Source of the DNA: Deltaproteobacteria bacterium | Lineage (GTDB): Bacteria > Desulfobacterota > Syntrophia > Syntrophales > UBA2210 | Length of the DNA: 47,794 nt | Direction: 5' to 3' | NCBI GenBank assembly: GCA_016933215.1 | Contig: JAFGBH010000037.1 | Coordinates: 1-47,794 of the forward strand | Part shown: positions 36,867-45,766 of the stretch, one piece after another | Layout of the letters: every line of letters starts with the position of its first letter | Position numbering within the stretch: the stretch's first letter is position 1 | Made by a program: the position numbers and the translations under genes | The notes under the pieces: generated by a model | Databases searched by the model: none | Told to the model about the DNA's origin: nothing | What the model saw: only the letters and a program-made list of their open reading frames with translations

Positions 36867-39782
36867 TCATTTCAGTTGGAAATCGACACGACTGTCCTTA
36901 ATATTTTCCCGATTCTCCGGCATCAGCGATTTCGGCTCCAAAAGGAATATCCTTTCCTTCTCAACCTTTCCGGAGGCGATAATATAATCCCGTATCACTG
37001 AGGCGCGCTGGTATGCGAGCTGTCTAAGATCGTCATCGGTAACCGTTATTGTGTCTGACAACCCTTTTTCCATTTCTTCGACTTTTTTATCCCCTTCCGG
37101 TTCGGGGAGTCCCTCTTCTTTATAGGCCATGGCGAGATAGGTTTCATATTCTTCGGGCACTATGACGATTTCTTCCAGAGAAATGGAGGGCAAGCCCTTG
37201 CGTGCGTCATCCCTGAGTTTGGCTGACTTTATTTTGTTGTCGAGGAGGGCCTTCTTGAGTATAGTCCCATCGCCCAGCGTATCGGCGTGTCCTTCTATTT
37301 CAAGCTTGAGAAGGGGCCTGCTGTAGAGTGCCTCATCGAGCTTATCCAGTTTTTCCGCTACTTCGTCGGTGATTGTCGCACTTCCGTAGTCAAATTCCGC
37401 GTAACCGAGCTCTTCGCCGCCCCCTGCAAGACCGCCGATGAGGGCAAAAGGCGACGTTACCGCTTTTTCAATGATGTTGCCGATGATTTTAACGATAAAA
37501 TAACCAACACTGAACTCCGGATCGTCGAGACTTCCCGAAACGGGGACATCGAGGTCTATTTCTCCCTTTCTGTTCTGGAGAAGGGAAATCGCGAGCTTGA
37601 CGGGGAGATTGATAGCATCGGGGCTTTCAACGGGCTCACCGAGGGTAAACTGGTCGATGAAGATCTTGTTTTCGGAGGAAATCGACCGTTTATCAATTAT
37701 ATATTCGAGATTGAGAAACAGCTTCCCCTTGTCGATGGGATAGCCAAGGTGTTTCTGTGAGTAAGGAGTCAGGGGACCGAGTTCTATATTTTTAAATTCT
37801 ATTGTCAGGTCTGCAAAGAAATCCTCCTTCAGCGGGTTAGTGGTTCCTTTTATTGTTAAGGGGATCGTTTTGTCGAGTTTGCCCGTGAGATCGACATCGG
37901 CACGGGCCGCTTCTTCAGAGGTAAGCCCTGATATGCTCCCTTCTATCTCGTAGAGATCCGCTGTGTAATTGGGTTTAATTAAACGGTCGGTGAAATTTAT
38001 GCGTCCCTTTTTGAGACGAACCGTTCCCAGGTCCATCCTTTCAAAGAAGGGGTCGTCCTTTCCCCCTGCCTCTTGTACTGCAGGGGGCTCGCTTTCGTCC
38101 TTCTCGCCCCTGAATATCTCGCCTACGTTGAGCGTCTCGTCGGGATTTATTATTATTTTGGCATAAAAATCCGAAAGGGATATCTCACCCATTGCAAGGC
38201 TATTGGGATTGTAGCGGAGGTTCAGATTGTCGACGCTCAGCGAGGCAAAGTTGAAAAAATCCTCCCCCTTCGCTGAATCTGCCGATGAAAAATCGGAGAG
38301 TGCGACATCGGTCTTGAGGGTAAGGGAGAAGGCGTCTTCTCCCTCTTCGACGGTCAGGGTTCCTTCCGTCGAGACGCTTCCTTTCTGTATAATCAGATCT
38401 GCCGCCTCAGATACATAGGGCTGAAAGGGGGTGATGTGAAAATCCGATAGTTTTAACGAGAGATCGACATAGAGCGGGTTCACGCCTATCGTTCCCTCAG
38501 TCGAGAAGCCACCCCCCATCTCTTCCTGAAGGTCGAGCCGCAGAGAGCCCCGGCTCTCTTCTGCAGTCGAAATATTTTCGCCTTCAATCGATATATTCTC
38601 AAACTTCACCAGTGCAGGCTGGCTCGTTGATCGATCTTCAAATGTCACGGTATATCCATCAGTTGAAAGGGTTTTTACCGTGACGATCCAGGGGGACTCG
38701 CTGTCTCCTTCCTTCTCAACGTTCTCCTCACCATCGGCAGGCGGGACGAGGGTGCTCACGTTCAGCGTTCCGTCGCTATCACGGACCAGGCTGAGCGTTC
38801 CCTCTGACGTTGATATCATCCCGATATCGATCGTTTTTTCATTGAAGTTGATGCCCGTCTCTTCAATGGTAAAGGTATCAACCGTGAGAAAATCCATACT
38901 TTCCTTTCGAAGGAGCATGTCTCTCAGGGAGAGACTGAGATTGTCAAGGCTCACTGCTGCTTGATCATTACTTCCATCATAGTCATAGTCTGTACTGACG
39001 GTGAGAGTCCCCTTCTCGATATCGAAGGCGATGGCATCTCGATAATAGGGTGCGTATTTTTTGGCGGATAGCCCTTTTATTGCCGCATTTCCTCTGGAAA
39101 TAAAGGGATTGAGGGAGAGTTTCCCCTTTACGGCTATTTCTTCCTCGATTTCACTTTTCAGGGACAGGCTGAAGTCAGCCACACCATCTCCTGTGGTGTT
39201 TAGATTTATTAAAGACAGTGATATGGGACGAATCTCTGTCTGAAAGGGCTCCGGTCTTGAATTGTCGAAAAAGAGCATTCCCCCCCCAACCATTTCTACC
39301 AAATCCATCCTTACGGCCAGTCCCTTTTCGTTACGCCCCTCTTCTTGAACATTGGGTTTCGAGTTGTTGTCCCTGTGCGAATTCTCCCCTTCGGTCTTTG
39401 GAAAAAGGGACAAAACGTTTAGATCTCCGTTGGAGTCTCTTTCGATTCGCAGGAATGGTTCCCTCAAGTAAAGTTCCTTTATTACGAGGGCGCGATTAAC
39501 GAGTGATGATAGGCTCTGGAGATTTACATAGAACTCCGACCACGAGGCGAGAATCTCCGATTTTTCCTCTGTTTTGACCTCGAGGTCTCTGATGGTGAGA
39601 GAAAGACTGTAGGGGTTTATCCGTACCGTTTCAATGGCCACTTCTCGCTGGAGGAACTGGGAGAGCTTATCCGTCAGAATTGGTTTGACGATAAGGGGAA
39701 GGAGAAGAAACCCGACTAGTGTATAGACGATAAGACAGATAAAAACCCCAACGACAATTTGTGTTGAACGCCGCTTTTCCAT
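36867..39782 (-). CDS. DUF748/AsmA-like envelope protein with OmpA-like C-terminal part
   Basis: A 971-residue protein with one N-terminal membrane helix (residues about 8-32) and a very long, beta-rich periplasmic region made of repeated units such as ENISIEGENIS and SVDNLNLRYN, typical of DUF748. AsmA-type proteins of this fold are thought to bridge the periplasm and carry lipids. The final 190 residues resemble an OmpA C-terminal domain (KLEIEGHADTLGDG and AYQRASVIRDYI, then RIFLLEPKS), but with a long insertion between the halves. It follows the TPR lipoprotein by four bases. A role in the outer membrane or cell envelope is inferred. Confidence 0.85.
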   Translation of the reverse strand: MEKRRSTQIVVGVFICLIVYTLVGFLLLPLIVKPILTDKLSQFLQREVAIETVRINPYSLSLTIRDLEVKTEEKSEILASWSEFYVNLQSLSSLVNRALVIKELYLREPFLRIERDSNGDLNVLSLFPKTEGENSHRDNNSKPNVQEEGRNEKGLAVRMDLVEMVGGGMLFFDNSRPEPFQTEIRPISLSLINLNTTGDGVADFSLSLKSEIEEEIAVKGKLSLNPFISRGNAAIKGLSAKKYAPYYRDAIAFDIEKGTLTVSTDYDYDGSNDQAAVSLDNLSLSLRDMLLRKESMDFLTVDTFTIEETGINFNEKTIDIGMISTSEGTLSLVRDSDGTLNVSTLVPPADGEENVEKEGDSESPWIVTVKTLSTDGYTVTFEDRSTSQPALVKFENISIEGENISTAEESRGSLRLDLQEEMGGGFSTEGTIGVNPLYVDLSLKLSDFHITPFQPYVSEAADLIIQKGSVSTEGTLTVEEGEDAFSLTLKTDVALSDFSSADSAKGEDFFNFASLSVDNLNLRYNPNSLAMGEISLSDFYAKIIINPDETLNVGEIFRGEKDESEPPAVQEAGGKDDPFFERMDLGTVRLKKGRINFTDRLIKPNYTADLYEIEGSISGLTSEEAARADVDLTGKLDKTIPLTIKGTTNPLKEDFFADLTIEFKNIELGPLTPYSQKHLGYPIDKGKLFLNLEYIIDKRSISSENKIFIDQFTLGEPVESPDAINLPVKLAISLLQNRKGEIDLDVPVSGSLDDPEFSVGYFIVKIIGNIIEKAVTSPFALIGGLAGGGEELGYAEFDYGSATITDEVAEKLDKLDEALYSRPLLKLEIEGHADTLGDGTILKKALLDNKIKSAKLRDDARKGLPSISLEEIVIVPEEYETYLAMAYKEEGLPEPEGDKKVEEMEKGLSDTITVTDDDLRQLAYQRASVIRDYIIASGKVEKERIFLLEPKSLMPENRENIKDSRVDFQLK

Positions 39783-39786
39783 TTGC

Positions 39787-40611
39787 CTATTCCCTCACTT
39801 TCAGTTGAGTTTGAAGCTCAGTCTTTTTTTGGGTGAGCAACTCCAGCATTGTACAGCCCGTATCGTCACCCATATCGCAGGCCTTTTTAAAGTCCGAGAG
39901 GGCCTTTTCTATCTTTCCCGATCTCAAATACGCCTGGCCGCGACCCGTTATAGCTTCGGCGTAGGCGGGATCGATGGAGAGTGCCACGCCGAAATATTTT
40001 TGTGCCTCTCGGTAATCCTTCTTCTTATAATGGGTTATACCCAAAAAGCAGTAAGCCTTCTTGTCTTCAGGGTTGAGTGTTATGGCCTTTTTAAAGTCAT
40101 CAATTGCCCTGTCGTAATATTCTTCTGTCTCCTGGTAGGCAAGCCCCCGGCTGTAATAGAGATAGGCCTTTTCAGGGCTCAGTTCGATGGCTCGTGAGTA
40201 ATCGTCGATTGCCTTTTCGTGAAAGTTTATCAGGGCCAGGGCATTCCCTCGGTTGTAATAGGCGCGGCCGTCATTCGGGTTCATCTGAATAACACGGGTG
40301 AAATCCCCGATTGCACTTTTGTAACTGCCCCTTTTGAGATAGGCAAGACCCCTGTTATAGTGTGCATTAATCAGGTTAGAATCCCCGTGGCCTTGAAGGA
40401 GCTTTATTGCGGTTCCATAATAAAGAGCGGCAGCTTCATACTGTGCCTTTTCAAAACTATGATTTCCGAGAGTTATGAGGTGCTTGACCGTTGCCTCATT
40501 CCGAGGGCTAAAAGAAGATTTCGATGCCCTTTCATCCGATGGCACACTGCATGACAGAAGGAGAAACATGATAAGCAGCAGCGATACAACTGCGAATAAT
40601 TTTCTGGCCAT
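39787..40611 (-). CDS. TPR-repeat lipoprotein
   Basis: A 274-residue lipoprotein. The signal peptide ends LLLSC, with lipid-bearing C21. The mature part holds about six tetratricopeptide repeats, for example NAHYNRGLAYLKRGSYKSAI, GRAYYNRGNALALINFHEKAI and KAYLYYSRGLAYQETEEYYD. TPR repeats bind partner proteins. It is four bases upstream of the large DUF748 gene in the same operon, which suggests a complex in the envelope. The C-terminus is KELQTQLKVRE-like and charged. Confidence 0.88.
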   Translation of the reverse strand: MARKLFAVVSLLLIMFLLLSCSVPSDERASKSSFSPRNEATVKHLITLGNHSFEKAQYEAAALYYGTAIKLLQGHGDSNLINAHYNRGLAYLKRGSYKSAIGDFTRVIQMNPNDGRAYYNRGNALALINFHEKAIDDYSRAIELSPEKAYLYYSRGLAYQETEEYYDRAIDDFKKAITLNPEDKKAYCFLGITHYKKKDYREAQKYFGVALSIDPAYAEAITGRGQAYLRSGKIEKALSDFKKACDMGDDTGCTMLELLTQKKTELQTQLKVRE

Positions 40612-41010
40612 CTGGTTCCCCTAAAAAAATACTTTCCAAGGGCATTTATCTATCAGATGGGCCCTTTCTTTTCAAACATTAACATATTTTCGTAAAATAT
40701 ATTGAAATTATGTACATCCCGGTTTAACATTATTTCACTGTTCTTTGGTTCTTCTGTCCCGGTACTATTGAAACTCCCCGCAATCCCGTATAAGCGATAT
40801 CTCTGCTTTTGCTCCGACAGGTTGCGGGGAAGCTCCGACTGTTCAGGAAAAATATTTTCTTTCTTCGCTTGCTAATCCCGCAGAAAGCAGCGGGGAATGC
40901 GCTCGCTGCTCAGTTCGATGTTATTTCATTACGTTAAAGAAATGGTGACGGTGCAGTTTTTGCCTGCGGCTTAATCCTGAAGGTATCACCATAAGTGAGG
41001 AGGAGTGAAA
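40612..41010. other. Intergenic repeat-rich region
   Basis: No gene is supported. The first part is AT-rich, with AAGGGC (40639-40644) and GGCCCTT about 17 bases later. The 9-bp inverted repeat TCCCCGCAA (40775-40783) and TTGCGGGGA (40822-40830) follows, along with a direct repeat GCTCCGAC at 40811-40818 and 40832-40839. Then comes copy 2 of the dispersed palindromic element. The last bases hold the ribosome site of the nitroreductase gene. Confidence 0.45.
40861..40917. repeat. Dispersed palindromic repeat, copy 2
   Basis: TAATCCCGCAGAAAGCAGCG with GGGAATGCGCTCGC and the end CAGTTCG is close to the element at 29727-29784: the hairpin core AGCAGCGGGGA, then GCGCTC and CAGTTC are shared in the same order and orientation. 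It lies in an intergenic gap next to another, unrelated palindrome. The number of copies elsewhere in the genome is unknown. Confidence 0.5.
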
Positions 41011-41580
41011 ATGCTGAAGGAATTGGTGAAAAAAAACAGGAGTTGTCGTCGATTTTTTCAGGATTATGTGATCGGAATCGATATACTGAAAGACCTGGTT
41101 GATTGTGCCCGGTTGAGCGGATCTGCCGGTAATGTGCAATCGCTCAGGTACATTGTTTCTAATGACCCTGAAAAGAACGATAAGATATTTCAAACACTTG
41201 CCTGGGCGGCCTATTTTGAAGACTGGCCCGGTCCGCCCGAAGGGGAACGGCCCGCTGCATATATCGTGATCCTCGATGACAAGGAAACAACCATGTCATT
41301 GGGATGTGACTGCGGTATCGCTGCCCAGAGCATGATGCTCGGTGCAGCCGAAAAGGGCCTGCGGGGATGCATGATCGCTTCGATAAAACGGGAGATGCTT
41401 CGTGATGCGCTTGGAATTCCCGAAGGGTACGATATCCTTCTTGTTCTTGCCCTTGGGAAACCGAGAGAGAAGGCGGTAATTGAAACCATTGGTCCTGCCG
41501 ACAGCATACAATACTGGAGGGACAGCAATAAAGTGCATCACGTCCCGAAAAGGGACCTCGACGATATTATAATTGGTTAA
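41011..41580 (+). CDS. Nitroreductase-family flavoprotein
   Basis: A 189-residue FMN-dependent nitroreductase-fold protein. The N-terminal RSCRRFFQD is the FMN-binding start of the family, and the central GCDCGIAAQSMMLGAAEKGLRGCMI and LVLALGKPRE segments are also typical. ATG 41011 is chosen because GAGGAGG lies eight bases before it, too close for the GTG at 41005. The substrate cannot be assigned; relatives reduce nitro groups, flavins or chlorinated compounds. It is upstream of the dynamin gene, separated by 125 bases. Confidence 0.85.
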   Translation: MLKELVKKNRSCRRFFQDYVIGIDILKDLVDCARLSGSAGNVQSLRYIVSNDPEKNDKIFQTLAWAAYFEDWPGPPEGERPAAYIVILDDKETTMSLGCDCGIAAQSMMLGAAEKGLRGCMIASIKREMLRDALGIPEGYDILLVLALGKPREKAVIETIGPADSIQYWRDSNKVHHVPKRDLDDIIIG

Positions 41581-41704
41581 ACGGGAGCGGCCCTCGTGAC
41601 AGAGGCATTCCCCTGTCCCCTGCCTGTCAAATTATTTATGAATATGAGAGAAGAATCAATCGTATTTCTGAAATCTGTCTCTCGTGAAGCCGGAGTAGCA
41701 TGCA

Positions 41705-43954
41705 ATGAACACGGATATACATGATTTTGATGTGATAAAGGGCGATCTTCTTCAGGTAAACACGGAAATTCTGGCCCTCTTTGAGAAGGCCAGGACGATC
41801 CCGGGTATGTCCAAATTTCCCTTCGACGGATGGGAAAAGGTGGGGCACAGCATTGAGGAACAGATCCATGACGATATACTGAGGGTCGCCGTCGTCGGTG
41901 CCATAAAATCCGGAAAGAGTACCTTTGTCAACTCCCTCTTGGGGGGAGACTACCTGAAACGGGGAGCCGGCGTTGTTACCTCCATCGTGACGCGAATCCG
42001 AAAAAGCTCCCAACTGACGGCGTCTCTCGACTTTAAAACCTGGGATGACGTCAATACAGACATGCAGCAGGCAATGATTCTCTTTCCGTCTCTGAACTGG
42101 CGTCCCGATGGCGGCGGATTTGACATACGTCGTGAGGAGGATCGCCGCGAGTTGGGAAAGGCCCTCGATTCAGTAAGTGTTGAAAAGCTCATTTCGAAGG
42201 AAACACTCGATGTAAACGGTGTATTGCTGACGTCGTATCTAAAGGGGTATGGACGTGTAAGAGAAATGATCGGCCGGAGCAGTGAATTACAGAAATTTGA
42301 AAAATCGAATTTTTCCCGGCACAAGGATTTCGTCGGTGATGATTCACTCGCCGTCTATCTGAAAGACCTGGAACTGGGGATCCCGGGCGGGGAGATTCTC
42401 GGAGAAAACATTGAAATTGCCGATTGCCAGGGAATTGATTCCCTCAACCCTCTCCACCTTGCGATGATTCAGGATTACCTCCTTCGGGCCCACCTGATCA
42501 TTTATATTTTGAGCAGCAGGACGGGAATACGTCAGGCCGATATGCGATTCCTCTCCATAATCAGGAAAATGGGTCTTATGGAAAATATCTTCTTTGTGGT
42601 GAATTGCGATTTTAACGAACATGAAGACATCGACGGCCTCAAGGCGGTTGTTGCAAGGATAAGAGAAGAAATATCAGTGGTAAAACCGGGGCCGAAACTC
42701 TTTACCTTTTCCACCCTCTTTCATCTCCTCGACGGGCTCGACGATACCATAACCCGGCGAGACCGTGTACGGATGGAGCAATGGCAAAACGAAAAGGAAT
42801 TCTCCGATTTTTCCCATAGCGAAAGGGCACGATTCCTGTCTACATTTTTTGAGAAGCTCACCCGCGACCGATTTACTCTCCTTTTGAAAAATCATGTGGA
42901 GCGTGTGGGGATCATCGCGGCCGGTCTCCATGACTGGACAGAGATCAACAATGATATCCTGAGGAAAAACACGGAGGGTGCAAAGGAGGTTTTAACGAGG
43001 ATAGAGACGGCGAGGGAAAAATTGAATCAGCAGAAATCGCTGATAAAAAACACGCTCGACGGGACCTCACAAAAGGCGAAGCGTGAACTCGGCAGGGATG
43101 TGGACAGATTTCTTGACGTCCGTTATGGCGATCTGGCCAAGGATATCAACGGATTTGTAAAGAAATATACGGTTGATTATAGCAAAAATGAGAGTGATAT
43201 TGAGGAGATGGGATTCTCAACGACACTGTATATGATATTTCAGGATTTCAAGCGGGCACTCGATCGTTATATGGCGGAGACGATAAATCCTCGATTGATA
43301 GAGTTTATAAAAAAGGAGGAGGGGAAGTTCAGGGACCTACTCGATACAACGGTCAATTCATATGACGCCCTGGTGAGGGACGTTCTGCAAAAGCATGAAG
43401 AAACCCTGAAAGGCCTCGGCATCTCATCGAGGAGTTACAGGGCGGCTGAAATGCATTCCGTTGACATGGAGGGTCTAAAGAGGCGCAATGCCCTCAGTGC
43501 TCCCCCTCTTGTTTCCACCTTTCGCTACACGGCCAAGATCCGAACGGAAGCTATCATGCGCCGCGGATTTTATAATGTTGTTAAGGTCCTGAAAAAGCTG
43601 ATGAAGAAACCGATTCAAAACGAACAGGAGGGGGAGATTTTTGCGCTGAAAGACGGGGTGAAGAGGATAAAGCAGGAAACGGAAAATTCTATCGCCTTCC
43701 ATTTGAAAGACTACAAAGAAAACCTGAAGTTTCAGTATTTGTACAAGCTTGTCGATAGTGTCTCGGAAAATCTTCTGGAAACCCTGCTCGATCGCTTCAA
43801 TGTGTTTACCACCGATATGTCGGAGATGGCGGGATTGGTGGATGCAGAGCAATCAGCCAAGGAAAAGGCCGTCGAAATATTGAAATCAATGGAAGCGGGA
43901 TCCCGGGAAGTCCTGGAGGACATATCCCGGCTGAGAGGGGAATTCGAGAGTTGA
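41705..43954 (+). CDS. Bacterial dynamin-like GTPase
   Basis: A 749-residue member of the dynamin superfamily, which remodels membranes. The P-loop is GAIKSGKST at 65-73, the conserved threonine of the G2 motif is T92 in GVVTSIVTRI, and G3 is DCQGID near 237. G4 is likely NCDF near 298. Beyond the GTPase domain (up to about 340) are long helical segments with heptad-like spacing, the expected stalk. A short basic and hydrophobic segment near 620 may touch membrane. Function could be membrane fission, repair or antiphage protection. It is a single-gene unit. Confidence 0.85.
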   Translation: MNTDIHDFDVIKGDLLQVNTEILALFEKARTIPGMSKFPFDGWEKVGHSIEEQIHDDILRVAVVGAIKSGKSTFVNSLLGGDYLKRGAGVVTSIVTRIRKSSQLTASLDFKTWDDVNTDMQQAMILFPSLNWRPDGGGFDIRREEDRRELGKALDSVSVEKLISKETLDVNGVLLTSYLKGYGRVREMIGRSSELQKFEKSNFSRHKDFVGDDSLAVYLKDLELGIPGGEILGENIEIADCQGIDSLNPLHLAMIQDYLLRAHLIIYILSSRTGIRQADMRFLSIIRKMGLMENIFFVVNCDFNEHEDIDGLKAVVARIREEISVVKPGPKLFTFSTLFHLLDGLDDTITRRDRVRMEQWQNEKEFSDFSHSERARFLSTFFEKLTRDRFTLLLKNHVERVGIIAAGLHDWTEINNDILRKNTEGAKEVLTRIETAREKLNQQKSLIKNTLDGTSQKAKRELGRDVDRFLDVRYGDLAKDINGFVKKYTVDYSKNESDIEEMGFSTTLYMIFQDFKRALDRYMAETINPRLIEFIKKEEGKFRDLLDTTVNSYDALVRDVLQKHEETLKGLGISSRSYRAAEMHSVDMEGLKRRNALSAPPLVSTFRYTAKIRTEAIMRRGFYNVVKVLKKLMKKPIQNEQEGEIFALKDGVKRIKQETENSIAFHLKDYKENLKFQYLYKLVDSVSENLLETLLDRFNVFTTDMSEMAGLVDAEQSAKEKAVEILKSMEAGSREVLEDISRLRGEFES

Positions 43955-43995
43955 TATACTGAAAACAGATAGTTGACCGGGGGTGCACCCGCAAG

Positions 43996-44014
43996 CCTCG
44001 CCCTGTGGGCGGGG
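43996..44014. terminator. Hairpin between converging genes
   Basis: CCTCGCCC pairs with GGGCGGGG (one GU pair, 8 bp) around a TGT loop, with the palindrome GGGTGCACCC just before it at 43981-43990. The two lie between the ends of the dynamin and acyl-CoA dehydrogenase genes. There is no T run, so terminator activity is uncertain. Confidence 0.4.
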
Positions 44015-44060
44015 AGATTCACACACACTCCGAAACCCTTGTATGAAGCGTCGTGTACTC

Positions 44061-45197
44061 TTATACTCCCATAACGTCGCGTGCGATGACAACCCTCTGG
44101 ATTTCGGACGTTCCCTCGTATATGGCGGTGACCCTTGCATCCCTGTAAAGGCGTTCAATCTTGAAATCCGTCATATAACCATAGCCGCCGTGAACCTGGA
44201 GAGACTTGTAGGCCGCTCTGTTTGCGAGCTCCGAGGCAAAAAGCTTTGCCATGGAGGCTTCCTTTGTAAAGGGAATTCCCTTATCCTTTCGATGGGCGGC
44301 AGAGAGAGCAAGAAGACTCGCCGCCTCGATCTCGGTGGCCATATCGGCAACCATCCATTGAATTGCCTGGAATGAGCCGATATTTCTCCCGAACTGTTTC
44401 CGTGTATTTGCGTAGCTGACGGCCTCATCCAAACAGGCACGGGCGATGCCCAGTGACTGGGAAGCAATCCCGATGCGGCCGCTGTCGAGCGCCGTCATGG
44501 CAACCTTGAACCCCTGTCCTTCTCTCCCCAGGAGATTCTCCTTGGGAATTCTGCAGTCATCGAAGATAAGCTCGACCGTATTCGACGCCTTCAACCCCAT
44601 CTTTTTCTCTTTCTTCCCTACAATGAAACCGGGGAGTCCCTCCTCGACGATGAAGGCGGACAACCCCCGGTTTCCCTTTTTGCTGTCCGTCCGTGCGATG
44701 AGATTGATCAGGCCGGCATATCCGCCGTTGGTGATAAAGTTCTTTGACCCGTTAATGAGGTAATAGTCGCCCCTGTCTTCCGCTTTTGTTGTCATGCTTC
44801 CCGGATCCGAACCCGCCCCCGGTTCCGTCACTGCAAAGGCCCCGAGTATCTCTCCGCTCGCCAGGAGTGGTAAATATTTGGTTTTCTGCTCTTCGCTTCC
44901 GTATTTTAAGAGGGGTTCGGCAGAGAGATTTGCCACCGACATAGTTACCGCCGAGGATGCGCACGCATAGGCGATTTCCTGCAAGGCCAGGCAGTAGCTG
45001 ACGGCGCCGGCACCGGTACCTCCGTATTCCGGAGGGATCATCATTCCCATGAGGCCGAGCTGGCCCATCTTTTTTATCACCTCTTCGGGGAAGATCTCTT
45101 TTTCATCTCTCTCGCCCGCATAGGGTTCGAGTTCCCTTTTCGCGAAATCCCTGGCCATCAATCTGACCATTTCCTGCTCACTGGTGATGTGGAACAA
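44061..45197 (-). CDS. Acyl-CoA dehydrogenase
   Basis: A 378-residue FAD-dependent acyl-CoA dehydrogenase that introduces the double bond in beta-oxidation. It shows [11 protein letters not shown] near 115-125, [11 protein letters not shown] near 145-155, the [13 protein letters not shown] segment near 265-275, and the catalytic glutamate E361 in [19 protein letters not shown]. Length is that of a short-chain enzyme. It is last in the operon thiolase, XRE-cupin regulator, acyl-CoA dehydrogenase, 14 bases after the regulator. Confidence 0.93.
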   Translation of the reverse strand: MFHITSEQEMVRLMARDFAKRELEPYAGERDEKEIFPEEVIKKMGQLGLMGMMIPPEYGGTGAGAVSYCLALQEIAYACASSAVTMSVANLSAEPLLKYGSEEQKTKYLPLLASGEILGAFAVTEPGAGSDPGSMTTKAEDRGDYYLINGSKNFITNGGYAGLINLIARTDSKKGNRGLSAFIVEEGLPGFIVGKKEKKMGLKASNTVELIFDDCRIPKENLLGREGQGFKVAMTALDSGRIGIASQSLGIARACLDEAVSYANTRKQFGRNIGSFQAIQWMVADMATEIEAASLLALSAAHRKDKGIPFTKEASMAKLFASELANRAAYKSLQVHGGYGYMTDFKIERLYRDARVTAIYEGTSEIQRVVIARDVMGV

Positions 45198-45211
45198 TGT
45201 TATGTCCTCCC

Positions 45212-45766
45212 CTATGGTGTGTAGACAACGACGAGGAGTTCAGTGGTTTCCCCCGTCGGGTTGCTGAGTTTATGGTGAAGGGCGGAATTGAAATGGATGC
45301 TTTCCCCCGGTTTCAGTTTTGTCAGGTTTTCCCCCACCTGTATGGTGAGACCACCCTTCAATACGTATATAAATTCCTCTCCCTCGTGGTGGTATTCGAC
45401 ACCTTTATGCTTTGTCTTTGGATCTATGGTCACGAGATAGGACCTTAAATGCTTGTCCAGGCCATGCCGGGTCAATGAGGTGTATGCATAGGAATCCACT
45501 CTCTTTTTATGACTTTTGACCCGTTGCTTTGATGCCTTTTTTTCCTCTTCCGATTCGATCTGGGAAATGTCTACCTTGAAAGTCCGGCTGAGTTGGAGGA
45601 CAAGCGATACGGGGGGTACCGTCTTGTCTTCTTCGACTTTCTTAAGGATTTCAAAGGAATATCCCGTTTCGTGGGCGAGGTCTTCCAGGCTGAGACCTTT
45701 TTCTTCCCGTATGGACCGTATTCTCTGACCGAAGGATTTCCATTTTTTAACCGGTTTTTTTGCCAT
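45212..45766 (-). CDS. XRE-type regulator with C-terminal cupin domain
   Basis: A 184-residue protein. Residues 10-65 form a helix-turn-helix of the XRE class (RIRSIREEKGLSLEDLAHET and following). A lysine-rich linker leads to a cupin barrel with HHEGEEFIYVLKGGLT and HFNSALHHKLSNPTG, the metal or ligand site. Regulators of this architecture often sense small metabolites such as CoA-related or amino-acid compounds. The start is one base from the thiolase stop and its stop is 14 bases before the dehydrogenase, so it is embedded in the fatty-acid operon and may control it. Confidence 0.9.
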   Translation of the reverse strand: MAKKPVKKWKSFGQRIRSIREEKGLSLEDLAHETGYSFEILKKVEEDKTVPPVSLVLQLSRTFKVDISQIESEEEKKASKQRVKSHKKRVDSYAYTSLTRHGLDKHLRSYLVTIDPKTKHKGVEYHHEGEEFIYVLKGGLTIQVGENLTKLKPGESIHFNSALHHKLSNPTGETTELLVVVYTP

